Origin: Hydra vulgaris
Taxonomy: Eukaryota > Cnidaria > Hydrozoa > Anthoathecata > Hydridae
NCBI RefSeq assembly: GCF_038396675.1
Contig: NC_088920.1
Location: forward strand, 65,256,001-65,320,000
Direction of reading: 5' to 3'
DNA: 64,000 nucleotides
Shown here one piece after another: positions 55,013-64,000 of this stretch (its first letter is position 1; the number at the start of each line of letters is the position of its first letter). The notes beneath the pieces were generated by a model, which did not search any database, had not been told where the DNA came from, and worked only from the letters and a program-made list of their open reading frames with translations. The translations under genes were made by a program, and so were the position numbers.

Positions 55013-55609
55013 TAGCTCACGTAAGTTTATTTGTGAAAGTTGTTTATTTGTTATTGAAAAAAGGTTAAAGCGTGTTATTTAAGCATAAACATGTTTTTTT
55101 TTTTTTTTGCGTTCAAATCAACTTTTCTATTCCAAATTCTATTCTATTTTCTATTCGCAATGTTCAAAAGTATATTCTATTCACTGCATAATAGAATGAC
55201 TACTTTGTAAATTTTTTTTCGAATTGTAAGTTTTTAGAGTCTTATTTTACCGCTTTGATCATAATTTCCCAGGAAATTATGACTCATAATTTTCTGGGGT
55301 CTTAATTTTTCCGGTACACCGGGTGATCCCGAATCATATAAACTGCCCCTTATATACTGCATTTGTTTTCAAATTTTTTTAAATAAAGTTTCCAGAAAGT
55401 TTAAATGAAGTATCCAATTAACCCGTAAAAATTTTTTTAACTTTCTAAGATATATGGAAAATGTCTGTGCAAAAATTAGAATATCCACACAAAATGTTTT
55501 AAAGCAATAAATGATTTTAATCTTCCCGTAAATTCTATACTAAATAAATTTGAACTTTCCATTAAAGAGTTTGAATGTGAAATAATGGTATAAATGGTAA
55601 CATAACATT
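55013..55609. other. AT-rich stretch without recognisable genes
   Basis: No ORF or element is recognised. A short palindrome (AATTTCCCAGGAAATT, at about 55263-55278) is the only structure noticed. Confidence 0.4.
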
Positions 55610-56240
55610 CGGTTCTTACGAGATCATAAAAACTATACTCTTTTCAGATCATTAACTGTTCAATAAAATAAGGAATATTTCTTGGTAAACTAAAGATAGC
55701 CAAAAAAAGAAAGTTACACCAATATTCAAAAAAAGAGTTGTCAAATATAACTTATTATCGTCAAGTTTCTGTACTTTCTGGTTTTTCAAAGATTTTTGAA
55801 AGGATTCTTATACATAATAAAATTTATGATCATCTTTCTATAAGTAAAATACTAAACACAGATCAATATAGATTTAAAAATACTAATTTCACTAACCAAT
55901 CTTTCTTTTACTTCATCTGAATAGAAATAAACAATCAGTACTTCATCTGACTACTTTAGCACTTCATCTGAAATATTGAGGATTCGATTAAGAATTCACA
56001 AAATTTACTAAAAAACAATTTAAGCAATCGTAAGCAGTTTGTGCAAATTGATTTATCCTCCTCTTCAAGTTTACTAGATATAACATGTGGTGTCAGCCAA
56101 GGGTCTATACCTGAACCACTTCTTTTCTCATTTATATTAATGATCTTTATACTGCCTCAAATTTAATGACAGTAATGTTTGCTGACGACACAAACTTTTT
56201 CCTGTCTAGTAACACTAGATTCAAGTCATAACACTATTTT
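55610..56240 (+). mobile_element. Non-LTR retrotransposon fragment with internal deletion
   Basis: Broken frames read YYRQVSVLSGFSKIFERIL and IYDHLSISKILNTDQYRF of the reverse transcriptase fingers. After a gap come QIDLSSSSSLLDITCGVSQGS and VMFADDTNFFLS, which carries the catalytic FADD motif. The part between is shortened, so this is a decayed jockey/CR1-like copy. Confidence 0.75.
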
Positions 56241-56766
56241 ATGACTTGAATTTAGAACAAAAGCCTTGCGGAACAAAGTTTCAAAAAAACATCGGAAGTT
56301 TATACAAAGAAAAAAATTTTGTTTACAGACATGCATTAATTTACTCACTAATTCAATTATAACTTATTACTAATTCAACAATAATTACTAAAAAAAGTCA
56401 ATTGGATCCTCTTTATCGGCAACAGAAGCATCTAGCACATTTAACAAACTTTAAAATTTTTTATACTCATGCCAAACCTATTTTATTCAATATGAATATT
56501 CTTAATAAATATTCTTAATAAATACCTACTAAATGTTTTTAATGTTCTTAGCTTTATATTCAATTGTAAGATAAACTTAACCACTATATCTTTTCAAAGT
56601 TTATATGCAAAAAAGCCCCCCAAAAAAAATGAACCAAATACTTTCTACTTTAAAAAATTAGCTTAAAAAAGTTGTTTCTTTAATAGATGATATATTGATT
56701 TTTTGACCTCGATCCTATTTTATAAGCGATTCCTAAATGTGATTTATAATATTTGATTGTAAGATA
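56241..56766. other. AT-rich stretch without recognisable genes
   Basis: No coding signal. A small tandem duplication (TATTCTTAATAAA twice, about 56504-56525) is present. Confidence 0.4.
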
Positions 56767-57913
56767 TGTACCAGAAAAAATCTGCGAGTGTTCTGATGTG
56801 GTGTTTACGGAAACCGTGCATCATTTTCAATAGCTAATTGTTTTTAAATGCCATTGTGATATTGTCATTCAAAATTTAAACAACTCGGTTATCAAAAAAA
56901 TTAGTTTTAATTGAAATGTCATCAAATCAAGATAAGAAGCGAGAAAAAATTTTTGCATTTTCTCGTTGAAAATCCTGGTGTATCAAACAAAACAGTTTCT
57001 AAAAAGTTGCAGGTTGCTTTGAAAACAGTGCAGAGCGTTGTGAAACGTTTTAAGGACACTGGTACAATCAAAAGGAAATCAGGAAGTGGAAGAAAAAAAT
57101 GTTTTGTTAGACGAGATCTTGGTAAAAAAGTGAAAGATGCCTTAGACAGAAAACCAGAGATTTCTCAGAACTTTAGCAAATAAATTTAAGAGACCAGAAC
57201 TTTAGCAAATAAATTTAAGACAAGTGCTTCCACTATACAAAGAGTAAAGAAAAATTGTTGCTATAAATCATATAAAAAGAAATTCCTCGTTGTGAAGAAT
57301 AACAAGAAAATGTCGCAATTCATTGCTAAAAGCTGCTTTATAAAAACATTATGTGCCAAAAAATCTTGTTTGATTATTGACGATGAAACTTATTGTGCTG
57401 CATATTTCCGATCTCTTCCAACACACCAATTTATTCAGCAATTAATCGCAAGAAACTGAATTCCAATTATAAATGTATTGGAATCCAAAAATTCGCTAAA
57501 AAAGTCTTAGTTTGGCAAGCAATTTGTGAATGTGGTAGAAGAAGCTTTTGTTTTGTGACTGCGGGAACAATAAACACCAAAATATACATAAAAGAATCGA
57601 AAGATATTGGGCTCTACTCAAAAGAAAACTAAGGTTCAATGTGAAAGAAGCCGAAAACATTCAAAAACAAAATGAATTAGAGCTACCAAGAAAATCCAGC
57701 CGAAGACTGTCCAAAACCTGATGTCGAGTGTAAAACGCAAAGTGCGTGCGCTCTCACCTACAAAACTTTACAAACTTTCACCTACAAAACTTCACAAAGT
57801 GAAATTTAAGAATATTAATATATGTACTTTTAAAATATATATAACATTCAATTTCGAAATACAATAGTTAAATAAATATTCTTTTTTGTAAAAAATAGAT
57901 TTTTTCTGGTACA
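56767..57913 (+). mobile_element. Tc1/mariner element D, internally deleted
   Basis: Inverted ends TGTACCAGAAAAAATCT at 56767 and its complement ending at 57913. TA precedes the left end and TG follows the right, so the duplication has one mismatch. Length is 1,147 bp, short for the family. Confidence 0.85.
56911..57632 (+). pseudogene. Mariner-type transposase remains
   Basis: The 56911-57183 frame has the helix-turn-helix (VENPGVSNKTVSKKLQVALK, TGTIKRKSGSGRKK). A tandem duplication of about 28 bp (AACTTTAGCAAATAAATTTAAGA repeated at 57171 and 57199) breaks it. The DDE start follows as CLIIDDETYC and, in another frame, VLVWQAICECGRRSF. The remainder of the catalytic domain, after IYIKES, is missing. 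Confidence 0.8.
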
Positions 57914-57984
57914 TGTCTTATTAAAAGGTGTTTTATATTTAAAAAAACTAATTTTATTTGGATTGCTTTTTTTGTTTAATTTTT

Positions 57985-58100
57985 GTTTTAGTTACCCCAA
58001 GATGACCTAACGGTATTGCCACAGAGCACCGAGGAAAAGCATTTATCTAGAAAGTTCACGCCTCCTGCTATACCGATGGCTCAAAATAAGTCAAGAGCTT
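57985..58100 (-). mobile_element. SINE family 1, 3' fragment
   Basis: On the minus strand it reads GGCGTGAACTTTCT, CTCGGTGCTCTGTG, CCGTTAGGTCATCTTGGGG, the body of the SINE seen at 39.4 and 45.2 kb. The tRNA head is missing. Confidence 0.85.
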
Positions 58101-58274
58101 GCATCGAATTTAATTTAAAAACTTTATTTCCAGTTGATTTTTACAAGGTAGTTTTAGTTAACACATATAGACAGTACACACACTCATAAAAATGTCATGA
58201 AAAAAATTACAACAATTTAAAAAAAAAAAAAAGAAAATTTACAATTGTTTCAATTTAAAAAGTATATATACAAA

Positions 58275-61176
58275 GGGGAGATAGGGGGGGCATTGATCGC
58301 CGTAGCAGTGTTTTGAAAATTGCGCAGAACCTGAAAGAGATGTAAAAACTTATTAACTACGAAACACATGTAGAACTATCTGGCTTTTGGAATATATAAA
58401 TATTTTGATTTAAAAAAATGATAAACATGAATAATTTTAACTTTTAAACAACCCTCTCAAAAGATCAATGTACCCCAAACTATGGGGTACTATGATCTCC
58501 GACTTGGGGCACATTGATCTTACATGCGTAATATTATCTAAACGTTTAACACTTCTGTAACTAAATCTTGTAAATAATTTAGTCAAAGGGTAATATTGTA
58601 TAACATATAATACATCTAAATTTTTTAATTATTTTTTAAATATAGCAGTTAAACCCACTAGTCTAATTTTTAATTAAAAAATGTATAAATCACAGCAGCT
58701 ATAAGCTACCCGCTTTATATACGTTTAAAACTTTACAACAACTTGAAATTTATAAGAACTGAAATATAAAGACTGAAATAAGAATACAACTTTTAAGTTT
58801 ACAAAACTTGTTAAAAGTACAATATTTTGATTAAGAATATTTCATCATTTGTGAAAGTCAAGTTGTGAAGCAGCTTTTGGTTTACATTGTTTTTTATTCC
58901 TAAGCAAGTAATTCTTAGTTTCTTTCTTATCTTTTGTGGAGACTTTTTGTTGATTTTTGGTTTGCTTCAAAATTTTCTTTTCTTTTGACAAACGAATTTC
59001 ATTTCTGACAGGAGTATCAGTCAAGATCCTTGTTTTTAACTGCCTACTTTTAACTTTTTTTTTTCTGGCAGATGCTTTTGGGTAAGGTTTTAAAACCTCA
59101 GGTGAGATTATAGAAGCAACACTTGTTGACACTTTGTTTAAAATACTTGTTTCAATAATTACTATAGTTATTTCAGACTCTATGTGATTAACATGTGCTG
59201 GTATCATTTCAGATTCCATGTTGTTGACAGGAGTGATAGTAGCTGTATCTGGAGCAGCTCTATCTGTAACTGATGATGGTAAATATTCGTAATCTTTGAA
59301 AATTTCAGAATTGAATGGCTCAATGCCAGCTACTCTAAACCCTGTCTGTATATTAGATGGTGAGAAAGCTTTTGTATACGGTTCTCGAACTATCGAAACA
59401 ATATCATAAATGGTCATTGGTCTTGGGTTTGAAACCATCCAATTATCACATGCAGAATTGTAAAACCTTTTCAATGGTCCAATAACAATTTATGGCTGCA
59501 ATGGGGAGGAAAACTTATCATTGTAATTCCGTGTTGAATTGCAAGCTCCAAGCCTTTAACAGAAATATGACTTTCATGACTGTCGAGAAGTAACAAAACT
59601 GGAGATTCCTGAGAACAGTTTGAATATTTAACAAAATGTTTAATCCATTCTATGAAAATTTCTGAGTTCATCCAACCAGAAGGATTTGCAAATCCCACAC
59701 ATCCAGGAGGTCCTTCCTTAATCATGTAATCATGAAACTTTACCCTAGGAAAAATAAATAATGGAGGAATGGAATTTCCAATAGCATTAGAGGCACAACA
59801 TGCAGTTACCAATGTTCCTCGTTCTGCAGATGTGATTCTTCCAACTTGTTTGCTTCCTCTACCAGCTAAAACCTTTACCGGCTTTTGAACGGTTGTTAAA
59901 CCAGTTTCATCAACATTATATATACAGTTAGGATTATATTTATATCAATTTCTTACCGTTTTAAGATTTTGAAAAAACTCTCTTACAGCGTGTTTGTTAA
60001 AAGCTGTTGATCGAGCGAAGCTCGTTGCTTCAGGTGTTCGTAGAGACAACTCTGGTTGTCTTTTCATAAAACCTTGCAACCAATCAAAGCCTGCAATTTT
60101 ATTTTTGATCCATGATGATGGGCATATCTTATTGTTTTTTAAAGCAAATTCATATGCCAATAATCGCGTTGACCTAGTTGAAAGGCCATAGTTCATTTTT
60201 GATGCAATTAGTAAATAACTTGATAAACTTTTTTCATCTTCTGCTGTAAAAACTTGTCTATTGTTGTAGTTAGGCTTGAAAGCTTCCTTTGGATTAAGCC
60301 TCTTTTTACGACAATATCTTTTTAAAGTCATTCTATCTATGTTAAACTGACGCGCTACAACATTCAGTTGTGTTCCTTCTAAAACTTTATTAACAGCTAC
60401 TTTCATTGTTTCACTTGGTATAGCAACTTTATTTGTTTTTTTAATTCTATTTCTAACCATTTTAAGATCTGTAAAAAAATATATCAATAAAAACATATGT
60501 TTTTAATAAATGCTAATATTTAACATAATAGTATTATGTTAAACATTTTTTAATTATTATGTTAAATATTATTCTTCTGATATTATAAAATAATAGTATT
60601 ATTATTACTAGCTTATAACATAAGTAGATTTAAAAAATGAAATGCTAAAAGCTATTGTTTGTTTATATATAGTTTTTTTTAAATTATAAATACAATTCCA
60701 TTCGTTTAACTGTATTGCTTATAAACAAAAACATGGGGCACTTCGTCTTCTATGGGGCACTTTGATCCTCCGATCAATGGGCCCCGCATAGTCAAAGATC
60801 AATGTACCCCAATAGGTATAGGTAACATATTGATAGCAATATCTACTGTATAAATTGCAGCCAAATAAAAATTATATATTATATTATACACCTAACACTT
60901 ACAAATTTAAAATAAAATTGTTGTTAACCCATACAGACATAATAAAAATATATTTGAATTATAGTACGATTTAAAAAAATCACTTTTTATGACGAAAAAC
61001 AATATTTTCTTTATTTTTTTTGACGCTGATAACCTTATGAAAAAATATTACGAATAATCAATTAGGGAAGCATAATGGTTAATTAAATTGCAACCTCACT
61101 TCTAGTAAGGCAAAAATGAACGAGTAAAAGCCAAAAGATCATACTGCCCCGGCGATCAATGCGCCCCCATCTCCCC
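58275..61176 (-). mobile_element. Tigger/pogo element G
   Basis: Inverted ends GGGGAGATAGGGGGGGCATT against GGGGAGATGGGGGCGCATTG (read inward), followed by GATCGCC on both. Length is 2,902 bp. TA follows the right end, and AA precedes the left, so that base has probably changed. Subterminal repeats TGATCAATGTACCCCAA / GGGGCAC(A/T)TTGATC occur in both halves. It carries a minus-strand Tigger transposase. Confidence 0.9.
58845..60496 (-). pseudogene. Tigger transposase, nearly complete
   Basis: From 60463 MVRNRIKKTNKVAIP leads into the helix-turn-helix (QLNVVARQFNIDRMTLKRYC) and the CENP-B-like binding domain (WIKNKIAGFDWLQGFMKRQP). One in-frame TGA at 59945-59947 interrupts before YNVDETGLTTVQ (first Asp). 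The frame continues through GRGSKQVGRIT and LLLLDSHESH (second Asp) to PPHCSHKLLLDH. There a short deletion removes the usual PLD segment with the third catalytic residue and shifts frame into PLKRFYNSACDNW, which runs to 58845. The tail is Lys-rich (RKKKVKSRQLK). Apart from these two lesions it is intact. Confidence 0.88.
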
Positions 61177-61390
<214 letters not shown>

Positions 61391-61449
61391 TAGTAATACA
61401 ATCTTAACTAAAGATATAAGTCAGCATAAAATAAAATAAATTTTAAAAA

Positions 61450-64000
61450 TGACAAATTTTGCAAACGCAATTATTACCATTTCTTGATATGTTTTTTGAA
61501 CACTTCAAGCCTTTTTGCGGACATGATCTCATAACAATTAAAAAAAAAAAAAAATGATATATTTAGAGTGTTCCAGAGCGAGGTGGCTCTATATAACGTA
61601 CAGCATGAAGCATTATATATGGAGCCTTTAGAAGGTAGAATGAGTTTTTTGCTACAACTTATACGTAAGTTTTTTTTATAGTAAAAATGTTTCTCATAAA
61701 TGAATCGATGTATACAAAAACGTTCTAAGTCAAAAAAACTATTTTTAAGTCAGACAACTTTAACTATGTATAACACATATATATATCACAAATTTTGATT
61801 TATATTTTAACAAATCTAATATTTAAAGATGTCAAAAAGCACCCAGATTTTTTTTTTGAATTCGTTAAAGTAATAATTTTGGATTTAATAAGTTTTTTCT
61901 CGTTCCCCGAAAAAATAGTTTTTATGACTGTTTTTGTATACACCGATTCAAATATTGGATTTAGATGTTTAATAGATTTAAAAGTTTCGATCATAAGAAA
62001 TCTCAAATTTCTAAATTTGATTCTTGGACTATTATCAAAATTTAATAATTCATCCTGGGACAAATCAAATCTTTTATAGACAATACGTAAAGCTTTTTAT
62101 GAATTCTATTTATTAGTTTGTCATCTTTTTTTGAACAAAACATCCAAATTAGAGGACAATAAGAAAATTTAGACAAAATAAAACCATTAAACAACAAAAT
62201 AGATTTATCATAAAAAATTTCTTATACGTGAAAGAGCAAAATATTTACCATTAGCTTTACTGCATAACTTTTTAATGTGTTCCCCAAACTTTAGATCTTT
62301 ATCAATTGTTATACCAAGTAGTTTTACCTTATCGGAGGCAAAAACCCTTATATTACCGATTTTTAGCGATATATTTTTCGCGTTTTTTAAGCCAACTAAA
62401 AGAAATTGGAACTTATCTGGGTTAGCAACCATCGAGTTTAACTGAAACCAATTGGTGGTATTAGTTACTTCTTTTTGCAAACGAACAATAACCTCCTCAA
62501 AGCTAAAATCACAAGCATAAATAGTGTTATCATCAGCAAAATTACAAAGTTCCGTATCTTTAATAAATAAAAATAAATCATTTATAAAGATGTTGAACAA
62601 AATAGGTCCAAGGATTGACCCTTGGGGCACTACAGATAATATATCCACCCAATTTGAGGCCAAAGAACCTACTTTTACCTTCTTTTGCGGCCACAAACAT
62701 AGGATAGCAAGAGATTAAGACTTTCTTTCGAAAAACCATAGGCATTTAATTTAGCTATTAGTATGTCATGCGGGATATAATCGTACGCTTTTGAGAGGTC
62801 TATTAATATTGATCCATTAACACCTCCATTATTAATACAATCATGCCACTTATTAAGTAACAAAAAAGGGCCTGCTGAGTTCTATAACCTCTTCGGAAAC
62901 CAAACAAATCTAGTCTTAATAAAAATCAAGATTTGTTCATATAAAATAGTTTCAAAAACTTTAGAAAGGGCTGGTAAAATACTAATTGGACGATAATTCG
63001 ACTTATCAGTTGCGTCATTCTTCTTAAAACATGGAATAACATCAACCATTTTTAGAAAAGACGGGAATTTACCATCATGAATACTATTATTTATGCAATC
63101 TGTAAGGCTATCCCTGAAGTGAACAATATAAGATTTTAACATAAAAGTTGGTATATCACCACTAGTTTTTTTTATTATTATTCATAGACCCTATAATTTT
63201 TATAATATCATCAGGTGTGATTTGACGGAACTAGAAACTATGTGTACAATTAGAATATAATCTACATGTGATTGTATATAAAAGTCAAGCACTCCTTTTA
63301 GGTGATTGAAGAAATAGTCACAATTCTGATTTGGGGGTTTATAAACAGCAATTACTAGCCATTTCCGCATTCCTAGTTTAATTTCAAAAGAGATAATTTG
63401 AATATCATTTGGAAAGTCCTTTTTTGTAAACCTTTTTGAGTGAATATTATCATTGATGTACACAAGAATGCCTCCGCTATTATGAGAAATATCCAAGCGA
63501 TAGGGGGTTTTATAACCTGAATATAAGAACTGATTAGTTGGAAACGAATCATTTAGTTTGTTTCACCAATGATAAGAATATCAACAGGTTTTTTTATAAA
63601 GGTAGTAATATCAGAAAATTTATTACGGATCGAACTTATAATAATAAACGCTAGACTGACATTTTTTGGATATTTGGCCCTTAATTTATCCAAATCAGAA
63701 TTTAGACTAAGATCTTCATTAATACTTGGTAGGTAAGTTTGGTGATCAAAAATCACATGGGAATTTCTACCAAATAGACTTCAGAAATGCAATAAAGTTC
63801 ATGGCTAATCTACCAGATCCTCGCGTATTAAGGTGGAGACCACGTAACCCCAGGTGTTCATTAAATAAATTTGAGTTATCAATAATATTATAATTACTCA
63901 GTTTTAATTTATCGTTTAAACGTATCGTGGTAAGTTGAGCTTTTGCATTATCGAATCGACGAATTGGTGTAGATAAGATTATTGAACAAGTTGGGTTCGA
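61450..64000 (-). mobile_element. Non-LTR retrotransposon (CR1/jockey-like), runs off the right edge
   Basis: Reads leftward on the minus strand: an esterase-like tail, then AP endonuclease, reverse transcriptase and a C-terminal region ending near 61500 (TLYRATSLWNTLN, RLEVFKKHIKKW). The 5' end is beyond the window. Many small frameshifts show an inactive copy. No poly(A) tail is evident at the 3' side, which abuts a (TA)n array. Confidence 0.85.
61800..64000 (-). pseudogene. LINE polyprotein: SGNH-like, endonuclease and reverse transcriptase parts
   Basis: Pieces in order: PIRRFDNAKAQLTT and LRGLHLNTRGSGRLAMNFI (64000-63780, SGNH/esterase-like tail); SSIRNKFSDI and ILIIGETN (endonuclease start, 63756-63553); GGILVYINDNIHSKRF and VIAVYKPPNQN (63496-63200). 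Reverse transcriptase follows as VIPCFKKNDATDKSNYRPIS (63142-62882), SILIDLSKAYDYIPHDIL (62863-62675), and VVPQGSILGP with the catalytic NFADDNTIYACD (62696-62208). The C-terminal thumb region is in 62063-61800. The catalytic FADD is intact, but frames change at each boundary. Confidence 0.83.

Overview
This window is AT-rich invertebrate DNA carrying huge (TA)n arrays, small exons in long introns and a very dense load of DNA transposons, LINEs, Penelope-like elements and tRNA-derived SINEs. That combination, with the cnidarian look of several transposase families, points to a cnidarian, most likely Hydra. The species is inferred from style, not proven.

Host genes occupy roughly the first 19 kb. 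On the minus strand, a first coding exon of an unrecognised gene (1155-1278) runs off the left edge. Next, also on the minus strand, is a complete two-exon B3GALT6 homologue (2193-7929, about 348 aa), an enzyme of the glycosaminoglycan linker. Its 4.7 kb intron holds an antisense Penelope-like element and several (TA)n arrays. Divergent from it, across about 830 bp, lies a 16-exon gene (8756-19067, about 829 aa). Its C-terminal domain identifies it as SAP130, a Sin3 histone-deacetylase complex subunit. Its introns hold a 1.2 kb foldback repeat, a smaller inverted repeat and a LINE relic. A possible small membrane-protein ORF and a 172 bp direct repeat follow.

From about 21.5 kb to the end I see only mobile DNA. 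In order it holds: a YqaJ-type nuclease pseudogene; an 11 kb inverted-repeat structure (about 25.06-36.26 kb) whose arms carry a P/THAP element, a Tc1 element and a pogo-like MITE; a hAT element (36.3-38.8 kb); a SINE and a LINE relic; a Tigger/pogo element (40.4-43.3 kb); more SINEs and hairpins; a 630 bp foldback; a Tc1 element (46.8-48.4 kb); an unclassified transposase-like pseudogene (49.1-52.5 kb) split by a small THAP-only P-like element with a clean 8 bp target duplication; two more Tc1/mariner elements (53.1-55.0 and 56.8-57.9 kb); a second Tigger/pogo element (58.3-61.2 kb); and a non-LTR retrotransposon reading leftward from the right edge.

Nearly every transposase reads as a recent pseudogene with a few lesions. 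The most interesting signals are a hammerhead-ribozyme-like motif 3' of the Penelope ORF, the inverted-repeat arms that act as each other's empty-site controls, the P-like insertion whose removal keeps a host reading frame open, a heat-shock-element-like array in a Tc1 leader, and a zinc-finger tail on a Tigger transposase. I see no convincing wholly new system. All calls come from reading by eye, without searches or alignments.
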